A stretch of DNA of 6,527 nucleotides from Chitinophagaceae bacterium (lineage in GTDB: Bacteria > Bacteroidota > Bacteroidia > Chitinophagales > Chitinophagaceae). Location: assembly GCA_025362915.1 (NCBI GenBank), contig JANYEU010000380.1, positions 1 to 6,527 of the forward strand, given 5' to 3'. The notes below the pieces were generated by a model, which saw nothing but the letters and a program-made list of their open reading frames with translations, did no database searches and was not told the origin of the DNA. A program made the position numbers and the translations under genes. Positions 1-6,312 of the stretch are shown here, piece after piece. The first letter of the stretch is position 1; every line of letters begins with the position of its first letter.

Positions 1-22
1 TTTTATTATTTTATGAGTAGTT

Positions 23-100
23 GCAAAGAAATAAAACGACACTTAAAAAGAATTAACCGCAAAGAACACGAAGCTATTCCGCAAAGAATACACAAAGGAG
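23..100. repeat. Short degenerate GCAAAGAA direct repeats
   Basis: The octamer GCAAAGAA occurs three times, at 23-30, 59-66 and 81-88. The last two sit in degenerate 22-bp units that both begin CCGCAAAGAA (57-78 and 79-100). The rest of 1-181 contains no gene that I can support and no clear terminator for the minus-strand regulator that ends at 182. Arrays of GCAAAGAA-like words are common intergenic repeats in many bacterial genomes, including Bacteroidota, so this is probably a decayed version of such a repeat. The function is unknown. Confidence 0.4.
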
Positions 101-181
101 TTGTTGATTATATGTAAAGCGTTTGACTTTTAGGGCGCAAGTGAGAGTATAAATGACGTTTATTTAATACTTAACTCCAAT

Positions 182-823
182 TTAATACCTAAGAGAACTA
201 CCAACTTCCACTGCACCTGTTCTTGTTGTTACGCCTAGCTTCTTGTAAATGTTAAAACAGTGTACATCAATTGTTCTTTTGCTCGATCCCAATATAGAAG
301 CAATCTCCTTACTGGTCTTGGCAGTTGGTAAAAACCTAAATACAGCTTCTTCTTGCTTTGTAATGTTAAATAGACCCACACTTTGCAGTTCTTCTTTGTG
401 CTGCCTGATTGTTTCTAGCAAGTGTCCATTGCAATACGCTGGATAATGATAGCCCTCCAATATAATGTTGGTTATGGCCTCTTCTAAAATGATTGGTACT
501 GTTTCCTTTTTGCACAGAAAGCCCGCTATGCCAGCATTTAACAACTGTTTTAAAACAGCAAGGTTGCTTATTATGCTGTGTACCAGTACTTTATACTCTG
601 GGTACTCTTTGTGTATTGTGTTGATAAGGGTAAGTGTATTGGTAAAAGGGATATTAATATCCAATACAATAACGCTGGCATCCACCCCTTCTTCAAGTAG
701 TGTCAACAGGCTTTCGCTGCTGTTTGCAGTAGCGGCAATGTGTATGTTGGGGCAACTGCGCAGCAGTTGCTTGTAGAGGTTTATGCCATTGGTTGTGGTA
801 TCGCAGATAACAATAGGTATCAT
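182..823 (-). CDS. LuxR/NarL-family DNA-binding response regulator
   Basis: This is a 213-residue two-component response regulator, the usual length for the NarL/FixJ class, acting in the cytoplasm as a transcription factor. The N-terminal receiver domain (about 1-120) shows the predicted phospho-acceptor Asp55 in VIVLDINIP, the switch residue Ser83 in VLVHS, and the conserved Lys105 in GFLCKK. One acidic-pocket residue is present (Asp8), but the position normally filled by the first acidic residue is Cys7. The C-terminal LuxR-type helix-turn-helix covers about 153-208 and includes TSKEIASILG and the recognition-helix region SSKRTIDVHCFNIYKKLGV. The start at 823 is the only sensible one; no Shine-Dalgarno is seen, as is usual in Bacteroidota. 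No histidine kinase gene lies in the window, so its partner is unknown. It is divergent from the lipoprotein gene, and the three 18-bp dyads between them are candidate targets. The family assignment is firm; the regulon is inferred. Confidence 0.93.
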   Translation of the reverse strand: MIPIVICDTTTNGINLYKQLLRSCPNIHIAATANSSESLLTLLEEGVDASVIVLDINIPFTNTLTLINTIHKEYPEYKVLVHSIISNLAVLKQLLNAGIAGFLCKKETVPIILEEAITNIILEGYHYPAYCNGHLLETIRQHKEELQSVGLFNITKQEEAVFRFLPTAKTSKEIASILGSSKRTIDVHCFNIYKKLGVTTRTGAVEVGSSLRY

Positions 824-976
824 GTGTTGAGTAATAAGGTGATAATGATAAATTGAAATTATAGGTTTACTTGAGTCGCTTTTAAGTTCTACAATAATAG
901 TTGTTCTCCGTTACAGAGTCATTTAAAGTGCTAACATACAAATTACTTCATAATAATAGTTGCCTTTTTAAGCCCA

Positions 977-994
977 CTAGGTATATATACCTAG
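977..994. promoter_or_regulatory. Dyad operator candidate 1
   Basis: CTAGGTATATATACCTAG is a perfect 18-bp palindrome. It is the copy nearest the response regulator gene, about 155 bp upstream of its start codon. Seventeen bases are identical to copy 3. Size and symmetry suit a dimeric helix-turn-helix protein. The neighbouring LuxR-type regulator is the obvious candidate, but that is inference from position. Confidence 0.6.
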
Positions 995-1031
995 ATATAT
1001 ATTATTTCCTAATGTGATTTTTAAACTGAAA

Positions 1032-1049
1032 CTAAGTAAATATACTTAG
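1032..1049. promoter_or_regulatory. Dyad operator candidate 2
   Basis: CTAAGTAAATATACTTAG aligns without gaps to copies 1 and 3. The G to A and C to T changes at mirror-image positions preserve the symmetry (CTAAGTA / TACTTAG), and the dyad extends one base further on each side (A1031 with T1050). Only the central spacer is asymmetric. Its centre is 55 bp from copy 1 and 46 bp from copy 3. Symmetric covariation favours a real protein-binding site over chance AT-rich sequence. Confidence 0.55.
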
Positions 1050-1077
1050 TTATTATAGGATGCCATAATATGTTTTT

Positions 1078-1095
1078 CTAGGTATATATACCTAT
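1078..1095. promoter_or_regulatory. Dyad operator candidate 3, next to promoter
   Basis: CTAGGTATATATACCTAT contains a perfect 16-bp palindrome (1079-1094). It ends three bases before the -33-like TTTG of the candidate promoter for the lipoprotein-hydrolase operon. That placement fits an activator contacting RNA polymerase from just upstream, although a repressor could also act there. Confidence 0.6.
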
Positions 1096-1098
1096 TTT

Positions 1099-1129
1099 TT
1101 TGTCTGTTGCCGCTGCCTAGTTTCGTTTG
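1099..1129 (+). promoter_or_regulatory. Candidate Bacteroidota sigma-70-type promoter
   Basis: TTTG at 1099-1102 and TTCGTTTG at 1122-1129 are separated by 19 bases. This resembles the Bacteroidota consensus TTTG at -33 and TAnnTTTG at -7, with one mismatch (TT instead of TA). Transcription would start near 1136, giving a leader of about 135 nt before the lipoprotein start codon. Dyad 3 abuts it upstream. No better candidate was found before 1271. Confidence 0.4.
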
Positions 1130-1156
1130 AAATTATTGACAATTAAAGTGAAGAAA

Positions 1157-1222
1157 ATGAAAAAGTCGAACGGCAACAACTTACACGAAAATGGTCCACC
1201 AATATTTTACTTTTTTAGTTGA
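1157..1222 (+). CDS. Possible 21-codon leader ORF
   Basis: An ATG in an A-rich context (GAAGAAAATG, typical of Bacteroidota starts) opens a 21-residue frame beginning MKKSNGNNLHENGPP and ending in an aromatic-rich tail IFYFFS before TGA. It lies between the candidate promoter and the lipoprotein gene, so it would be in the leader RNA. The peptide has two lysines at the start and a short hydrophobic end, but it is not a recognisable signal peptide or a run of one amino acid as in classical attenuators. A 66-nt frame can easily arise by chance. I do not recognise it. Confidence 0.2.
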   Translation: MKKSNGNNLHENGPPIFYFFS

Positions 1223-1270
1223 GGCTACACCGTACCTTCAATTTTTAAAACCTGATAAAATTATTAAACT

Positions 1271-1798
1271 ATGTACAAGTTATTATTATTGGTTACTCTC
1301 GTTATGACCGGCTGCACCAGTTGCAAAAAGCAGGTAGATAGCAATGGTTTGCCCCCTGCCACACAAAATGGCAGTAACACACTTGGCTTTTTATTGAATG
1401 GTAAGCCTTGGACACCATCTGGCTATAATGGTACTGCTAATTTGAGCGTTGATGTTGATTTTGGATTTAAAAATGGAGGTTTTTCAATTGCGGCGTACAG
1501 AATTATAACTTCTTCAAACAGACAATATATAAGTTTTGGAATTGCCGATAGTTTGAATATGACGACTATTCCAGTTACGCTACCACTTAACCAAACATCT
1601 CTTTTTGGTATCTACTACTCTAACAACACATGCAGCTTTTACTCAACGGATAGTGCTGTTTATGAGAAGGGTAGTTTAACCGTATCAAAACTGGATACTA
1701 CAAACAGGATAATTGCAGGAACATTCAATGCAACTCTATCTAAAACAGGCTGTGATACCATAAGAATAACTGAAGGCAGGTTTGATATGAAATTCTGA
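1271..1798 (+). CDS. Small lipoprotein, DUF6252-like
   Basis: This 175-residue protein is predicted to be exported and lipidated. Residues 1-15 form a lipoprotein signal peptide (MYKLLLLVTLVMTGC) with Cys15 as the lipidated residue; Cys18 follows in TSCKK. A short polar linker leads to a beta-rich domain. It opens with LLNGKPWTP (41-49) and closes with the block AGTFNATL (149-156) and ITEGRFD (166-172). This layout, an NGxxW start and a final GTF...ITxGxF strand pair, resembles the Bacteroidota lipoprotein family DUF6252, whose function is unknown; the match is from memory of the pattern. The hydrolase gene starts 32 bp downstream on the same strand with no terminator between, so co-transcription is likely. 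The protein could serve at the outer membrane or cell surface. No enzyme motif is seen. Confidence 0.8.
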   Translation: MYKLLLLVTLVMTGCTSCKKQVDSNGLPPATQNGSNTLGFLLNGKPWTPSGYNGTANLSVDVDFGFKNGGFSIAAYRIITSSNRQYISFGIADSLNMTTIPVTLPLNQTSLFGIYYSNNTCSFYSTDSAVYEKGSLTVSKLDTTNRIIAGTFNATLSKTGCDTIRITEGRFDMKF

Positions 1799-1830
1799 CA
1801 CAAACATTAATTTAAAATTTTACTAAACAC

Positions 1831-4800
1831 ATGACAATGAAACAAATTAAAAGACTGGGTCTTTTTATGGGCTGCGCCTGCCTTATACTTTCCGCCACCA
1901 ATATAAAGGCACAAGCCCCAGACACTAGCACAACAGAAAAGTTGCTGCACTACATTATGAAACCGCTGGACAAAAGCCAGATACCCACAGGCTTTTTGCA
2001 AGAATACGGCTGCCCCATGCTGCCCATGGCTACCTTTAACGGAACGCTTTCCGACAGTAATAAAATAGGGATGGACTTGTGGCGCACCCTCTACTTTCAG
2101 TTGCAAACAGGTTATTGCGGCTCTGGAACCAATCCTTTGCCTAATATCAAGGCGGTAAATGCTGCCATTAAGCAGTTTGGCAGCGATACCACTCCCACGC
2201 CCATTCCGCTGCTGCTGGGGCAATACAATACGGTAAAAACCAATGCTTTTGCTAACCACTTGCTAAGCTATAATCGCAGCACCAACCAAGTGTCTGACGT
2301 AGCTGGGCGCAGCCAAAGCCCTTACCAGTTAAACAATTTATTTGCGGCATGTCCTACGTTTACATATTCTAAAACCGGCATGGAAACATTCATCTGCAAA
2401 TCGAGTCTTATCTGGAACAATACAGGCAAAACAATCAGCCAATTGCAAATAAATTTCGATAATGGGCAAGGCTTTCAAACCATTGTTTTAGGCTATCCTT
2501 TTTCAGTACGATTTATTACCACCGGTCAAAAAAAATGGACTATCAAGGCAGTTCTTAGTGATGGTACCCAATTACAATGCTACTCCAATTATTATGTGGT
2601 GAAAGCTGCACCAATATCACGTATTGGGCTTTTTAGCTATAGTCCGGATCCATATTCCGGAGAAATTACTTACCCCTATTGGGGATATATATACCAGCAT
2701 GATGCCGTTAGTAACGGCTACTACGGGGCACAAGTTACCATTAACTATAGTAAAAACAACTATACAGGTACACTAAGAAAACCCCTGATTGTGGTGGAGG
2801 GGTACGATGTCAGCCATAAAGCACCTAGTTTACAGCCCGATTATACGGTCACTGATTTTATTGCAGGTATAAATGCTCCATTCCCTTTATATAATTTTAG
2901 TCAACAATTGGATGATGTTGCCGGGTACGATTTGGTTTTTGTAAACTTTTATGATGGGGCGGCAGACATAAGGGGCAATGCTGCCGTGGTAGAAGAAGTT
3001 ATCCGCAGGGTAAACAGCCACAAAGTGATTGATAACCGCCCTGCTGTACCCATTGTGCAGCAAAATGTAGTGATGGGGCTGAGCATGGGTGGGCTTTGTG
3101 CCAGGTATGGGCTTGCTAAAATGACCAAGAACAATGAAAACACACAAACGCATCTGCTGATAACCCACGATAGCCCGCACCATGGAGCAAATGTGCCACT
3201 GGGCTTGCAATACCTGATACAAATGATGGGAGGTTTCCAGTTGTTTGGTTACAATGTATATGACGTTTACCCCCAATACGACGATGTACTTAATTTGCTA
3301 AAAGCAAAGGGAACGCAACAACTGCTTATCTATCGTTCTAAGGATGCAAACCACTATGAAGCCAATACATTTTTAGATGGCGATTACCGTAGTACAATCA
3401 CATTTAAAAGCACCGACCCCAAACCTGCTTACCATTTTATTGCTACCAGCCTCGGTAGTGAATGCGGACACCCATTGACAGACCCTGGCTATACATACAT
3501 AAATACCGGAGCGGGTATATCGGCAGGTGTAAAAATAAACCTTTTGTTTTTCTCCATACCTATTACCTCTTATTATTTAGACGCCCAAACAGAAGCATAC
3601 GCATTGCCTAATACTGGTTCTACCGCCAAGATAGCGCGCTTGTACACACGCAATCAATTGCAATTGTTTGGATTTATAAATGTGTTTAAACAACTTTACG
3701 ATAATACTGCTTATGCGCCAGGCAATCACTTGGCTATAGATGGGGTGCCAGGGTCAACCAGTCCATTACTTCAAGCAGATGCTTTGGCACAAATATCATC
3801 CTTACCTGCCTTCGATGTAAGTTTGAATGTCGAATTCCCCCTATATGGTCTTTTAAGCGGTTATGTAAACACCTATGCTTATAATACGGGTGTATCCCCC
3901 AAGTTTACGTTTGTTTCTACTGCCAGTGCCTTGGACGCAGGACCTGTTTCTACACCCATATTTTCAGAAAAATATGTAAACGGAGTCAATAGAGTGTATC
4001 CTTCCACCAGCGAAACATTCATAGCGCAAGAAACCAACAATACGGCAGGAACCACGAACAATACGCACATTAGGTTTACTGCACGTAATTCTCAGTGGTT
4101 ATTCAATCAAATGGAAGGCAAACCCAATTTATTAAATTGTTCTAGCGAATGTAGCAATCCTTATTATATAGATGGTCCTGATTTGGTTTGTACCAATGGC
4201 GACTATTCTATTCCGGGATTGCCAATAGGGGCAAGTGTTATCTGGTCTGTTTCAAGTAGTGCGGCTTCACTCAGTTGTTCAACCTGTAATGTTACAACAC
4301 TGACAAGTGTTAATAATGGAAAAGTAACTTTAAGTGCAATATTGCAAAATGCCTGTGGTGGGGTAACAACCTTAACAAAAGATATTTATTTAGGTAGCCC
4401 TATACTAATTTCAGCTGGTTACACAAACACGTATAATAGTAATAATTATGACCTTGCCACTTCCCCAATAGCCAATCCTGTCTGTAACGGTTATAACAGT
4501 TTTACAAACATGGGTATAGAGGGTGCCACCAGTGCAAAATGGAGTAAGGTAAGCCTATCTTCTGGTGTAATGGAGTTTAATACAAATGATAGTTATTTAA
4601 ATTTACTTTTATTTTCACAAGGACAAACCGCAGTATTTAGACTAACTGCTAAAAATGCTTGTGGCTCTATGCCCGCCTACGATTTCAAATGGCAAGCAAG
4701 TCCTTGTAGCGGGGGCTGCAAAAATTATTCACTATCACCTAATCCTAGTCCGCATATCTTAAACATCATGATACCACCATCATTACCGCCATGCGCTGTA

Positions 4801-5004
4801 AGTGGCTCATTGATGTCTACTGACAGTCTTTTAATCAAAGAGCTAAACTTGTTCGACAACAAGGGTTCTTTAAGAAAAACGGTTAATGTAGGTGGCAGCA
4901 CACAAGGTAGCATCAACCTAGATGGATTAAACTCTGGCACTTATATAGTAGAAATAAAATCGACAAAAAATTATACGGAAAGGCAAGTATTCATTAAGCA
5001 ATAA
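1831..5004 (+). CDS. Secreted alpha/beta-hydrolase-like protein with T9SS type A sorting domain
   Basis: This 1057-residue protein is predicted to leave the cell through the type IX secretion system. A signal peptide is cleaved near Ala27 (NIKA|QAP). The mature N-terminus carries an IPTG motif (51-54), then an Ig-like sandwich (about 200-255, FDNGQGF). The hydrolase core begins near 318 with KPLIVVEGYD. It continues with DLVFVNFYDGAADIRGN (367-383), the nucleophile elbow GLSMGG with Ser418, and HDSPHHGAN (446-454), a PGAP1/DUF676-like motif. Candidate acid residues are Asp637 (AIDGVPGS) or Asp702 (STASALDAG); candidate His is His746 (NTHIRFTARNSQW). A PKD-like domain (about 776-857), a second Ig-like stretch (about 860-957), and the sorting domain (about 964-1057, starting SPNPS and ending TERQVFIKQ) follow. 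Lipase or esterase activity is likely but the substrate is unknown. An in-frame ATG at 1837 (MKQIKR) is an equally plausible start. The gene ends 21 nt before a strong terminator. Confidence 0.88.
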   Translation: MTMKQIKRLGLFMGCACLILSATNIKAQAPDTSTTEKLLHYIMKPLDKSQIPTGFLQEYGCPMLPMATFNGTLSDSNKIGMDLWRTLYFQLQTGYCGSGTNPLPNIKAVNAAIKQFGSDTTPTPIPLLLGQYNTVKTNAFANHLLSYNRSTNQVSDVAGRSQSPYQLNNLFAACPTFTYSKTGMETFICKSSLIWNNTGKTISQLQINFDNGQGFQTIVLGYPFSVRFITTGQKKWTIKAVLSDGTQLQCYSNYYVVKAAPISRIGLFSYSPDPYSGEITYPYWGYIYQHDAVSNGYYGAQVTINYSKNNYTGTLRKPLIVVEGYDVSHKAPSLQPDYTVTDFIAGINAPFPLYNFSQQLDDVAGYDLVFVNFYDGAADIRGNAAVVEEVIRRVNSHKVIDNRPAVPIVQQNVVMGLSMGGLCARYGLAKMTKNNENTQTHLLITHDSPHHGANVPLGLQYLIQMMGGFQLFGYNVYDVYPQYDDVLNLLKAKGTQQLLIYRSKDANHYEANTFLDGDYRSTITFKSTDPKPAYHFIATSLGSECGHPLTDPGYTYINTGAGISAGVKINLLFFSIPITSYYLDAQTEAYALPNTGSTAKIARLYTRNQLQLFGFINVFKQLYDNTAYAPGNHLAIDGVPGSTSPLLQADALAQISSLPAFDVSLNVEFPLYGLLSGYVNTYAYNTGVSPKFTFVSTASALDAGPVSTPIFSEKYVNGVNRVYPSTSETFIAQETNNTAGTTNNTHIRFTARNSQWLFNQMEGKPNLLNCSSECSNPYYIDGPDLVCTNGDYSIPGLPIGASVIWSVSSSAASLSCSTCNVTTLTSVNNGKVTLSAILQNACGGVTTLTKDIYLGSPILISAGYTNTYNSNNYDLATSPIANPVCNGYNSFTNMGIEGATSAKWSKVSLSSGVMEFNTNDSYLNLLLFSQGQTAVFRLTAKNACGSMPAYDFKWQASPCSGGCKNYSLSPNPSPHILNIMIPPSLPPCAVSGSLMSTDSLLIKELNLFDNKGSLRKTVNVGGSTQGSINLDGLNSGTYIVEIKSTKNYTERQVFIKQ

Positions 5005-5024
5005 AGTATATTTTTAAATTAAGT

Positions 5025-5082
5025 AAGTGCAGCTACTACCTACGGGTGGTGGCTGCACTTTTTGTTTGTAAATAACCCCAAC
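5025..5082 (+). repeat. Terminator-module repeat, copy 1
   Basis: This 58-bp stretch is nearly identical to 6313-6369. The identity covers both stem arms, the T-tract and a further 19 bases (GTTTGTAAATAACCCCAAC) that a terminator does not need. The only differences lie at the hairpin tip. Each copy follows a plus-strand gene for an exported protein. Confidence 0.85.
5026..5063 (+). terminator. Rho-independent terminator of the hydrolase operon
   Basis: The arms AGTGCAGCTACTACC (5026-5040) and GGTGGTGGCTGCACT (5045-5059) form a 15-bp stem with two G-U pairs, closed by a C(UACG)G tetraloop, one of the most stable loop types. TTTTT (5059-5063) follows directly. It starts 21 nt after the hydrolase stop codon. 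Confidence 0.9.
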
Positions 5083-5104
5083 CATCTTTGCTTTATTTTA
5101 TAAT

Positions 5105-5137
5105 AACTTCCCGAAAGCTTTAAGCTTTCGGGAAGTT
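5105..5137. repeat. Perfect 16-bp inverted repeat
   Basis: AACTTCCCGAAAGCTT (5105-5120) and its exact reverse complement (5122-5137) flank a single T at 5121. It would form a long hairpin or cruciform. No T-tract follows on the plus strand, and the minus-strand exit is ATTATAAAATAAA, so it is a poor intrinsic terminator in either direction. It may be a protein-binding palindrome, an RNA-stabilising hairpin or a dispersed palindromic repeat. Confidence 0.75.
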
Positions 5138-5235
5138 GGCAAATTATTCTGTCAGTGGAAATAATATTGATGTAGCGGCAATCAATTCAACAAAACTACT
5201 TGCAGTTAAAATATATTAATACTAAACAACAATTA

Positions 5236-5276
5236 GAAGTCCAAACAGGTACATTTGTTTGGGCTTCTTTTATTTT
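5236..5276 (+). terminator. Terminator-like hairpin abutting a start codon
   Basis: GAAGTCCAAACA (5236-5247) pairs with TGTTTGGGCTTC (5256-5267), giving 12 bp with one G-U pair and an 8-nt loop. A T-rich tract TTTATTTTA leads straight into the ATG at 5277. By shape it is a Rho-independent terminator, yet no gene ends between the upstream terminator and here. It could end a small RNA, attenuate the downstream gene or block its start codon region. The same bases also contain a promoter-like element, listed separately. Confidence 0.6.
5250..5257 (+). promoter_or_regulatory. Perfect TAnnTTTG -7-like element
   Basis: TACATTTG matches the Bacteroidota -7 consensus exactly and lies 19 bp before the ATG at 5277, so transcription would start near 5264 with a leader of only about 13 nt. 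No TTG or TTTG is found 19-21 bases upstream, which weakens the call. It overlaps the loop and right arm of the 5236-5267 hairpin; promoter and terminator readings are alternatives. Confidence 0.3.
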
Positions 5277-6257
5277 ATGAAAAAGACAAACGTTTTATTA
5301 CAGATATTTCTTTTTACAATGGCAATTGCCCTTTCTTTTCCAGACAAGGGATATGCACAAAGCGATTATCAGAAGCAGGATGCCGCCTTGATGGTATATA
5401 ATTGTGGGCTGGGGGGCGTAACATCCGGCTTTGGAGCATTGATAAATAAAAAAAAGAATGAACGTGCATTGCCAATATTTTGGCGGGGTTTCAAGTATGG
5501 CACATTGGGCGGACTATTAAACTATACAAGCAAGCGTATTGATTATTTAATATCAGGTTATACTGTAGATCAACAGGGCAACAAGCATAATGAAGAAGCC
5601 TTACTATGGGCTTGGCCAACCAAGATTGTACATGCTGCGGGTAGCTCGATAATGGAAAATGCTGCGGCAAACAAGCCAAATGTATTTCTGGATTATAATA
5701 TCCCAATTGGGTTTATAAACCTGTCAGTAAACCTAAAAGATAAGGTATCCATCCACCCACAGTTAATGCCATATTCTTTTTTTTACTTTATAGCCATTGC
5801 AACCAATAATATTCACCTAAAGCCTAGCCAATACCTAGACCAAAAGAACCAATTGCTATTGAAAGAAAGTCTGTATTTAGGAACACCATACTTTTCTGTC
5901 AAATCTAATCTGAATGGCTTGGTAGATGGAATTACTAGCGCAGAGTTGTCTAATTCTATATTATTCGACTCACATAAGGAAAGGTCTATCAATTGCGGCC
6001 AGAATAGGGCACATGAGTATATACATTCCTTACAGGAAAGTGAATATCATGTGTTTAACCCATATTTCAATAAACCTTACGTTTCAATAGTTAACCCAAA
6101 TAATAAGACAATGCGTTTTATCTCAAAATATATTTATCCGGATATTCCTTATTTTACCCTGTTTTACTCATTCATGCCATCTGATAGAACCTCACTAGCT
6201 AGTTACTATGAAAATATTTTTGAGTTGGAGGCACAACATTTTGGTACGAATAGTTAA
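5277..6257 (+). CDS. Exported HExxH-motif protein, putative metallopeptidase
   Basis: This 326-residue protein has a signal peptide (MKKTNVLLQIFLFTMAIALS...GYA) cleaved near Ala27, so it should act in the periplasm, at the outer membrane or outside. I start it at the ATG at 5277; an in-frame TTG at 5259 would add six residues inside a hairpin and spoil the MKK signal start. The N-terminal half has a glycine-rich block (about 44-90, including GLGGVTSGFGALINKKKN and FKYGTLGGLLNYTSKR) and AWPTKIVHAAGSSIMENAA. The C-terminal part has AHEYIHSLQ with His246, Glu247 and His250, the HExxH zinc-binding signature, and ends with FELEAQHFG, where Glu318 (or His321) could be the third ligand. The His-Glu-Glu spacing fits gluzincin-like families, but no specific family is recognised and activity is unproven. 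There is no T9SS sorting domain. It is the only gene between the two terminator modules. Confidence 0.8.
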   Translation: MKKTNVLLQIFLFTMAIALSFPDKGYAQSDYQKQDAALMVYNCGLGGVTSGFGALINKKKNERALPIFWRGFKYGTLGGLLNYTSKRIDYLISGYTVDQQGNKHNEEALLWAWPTKIVHAAGSSIMENAAANKPNVFLDYNIPIGFINLSVNLKDKVSIHPQLMPYSFFYFIAIATNNIHLKPSQYLDQKNQLLLKESLYLGTPYFSVKSNLNGLVDGITSAELSNSILFDSHKERSINCGQNRAHEYIHSLQESEYHVFNPYFNKPYVSIVNPNNKTMRFISKYIYPDIPYFTLFYSFMPSDRTSLASYYENIFELEAQHFGTNS

Positions 6258-6312
6258 GTAAAGCCATAAGGTTTCTCCTTCCTTGCAAATACAAAAAACT
6301 AAAACACAGTCA

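Larger units (their letters stand above)
824..1270. other. Divergent intergenic regulatory region (447 bp)
   Basis: This AT-rich gap separates the minus-strand response regulator from the plus-strand lipoprotein gene. It holds three related 18-bp dyads, one candidate plus-strand promoter and a possible 21-codon leader ORF, each listed separately. For the regulator, the only promoter-like element I found is a weak TAATTTG on the minus strand (945 down to 939), which lacks one spacer base of TAnnTTTG and has no TTG at the right upstream distance, so I do not call it. No RNA gene or riboswitch was recognised. Confidence 0.6.

Noticed and set aside
249..776. Plus-strand open frames at 249-446 and 465-776
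   Set aside because: They lie antisense to the response regulator, whose receiver and helix-turn-helix motifs are unmistakable, and their translations show no domain features.
1105..1178. Inverted repeat TGTTGCCG (1105-1112) / CGGCAACA (1171-1178)
   Set aside because: The arms are 58 bases apart and the left arm lies inside the candidate promoter, so it would not be in the transcript; an 8-bp match is weak.
1864..1875. Lipobox in the hydrolase signal peptide (FMGC, Cys15)
   Set aside because: Phe and Met at -3 and -2 fit the lipobox poorly, a better type I cleavage site follows at Ala27, and T9SS cargo normally uses type I signal peptides.
1807..2259. Minus-strand open frame of 150 codons
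   Set aside because: It is antisense to the signal peptide and N-terminal domain of the hydrolase and has no recognisable motif.
2683..2694. GGATATATATACC, resembling the centre of the dyads
   Set aside because: It lies inside the hydrolase coding sequence, lacks the flanking CTA/TAG, and is explained by Gly-Tyr-Ile-Tyr codons.
2887..4940. Minus-strand open frames at 2887-3276, 2949-3143, 3879-4070 and 4725-4940
   Set aside because: All are antisense to conserved parts of the hydrolase gene; none has a motif or its own promoter or terminator.
5259..5276. TTG start giving six extra residues on the HExxH protein
   Set aside because: The TTG is inside the hairpin stem, and the added residues GFFYF precede a normal MKK signal-peptide start at 5277.
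5491..5706. Minus-strand open frame of 71 codons
   Set aside because: It is antisense to the HExxH gene and carries no supporting signal.
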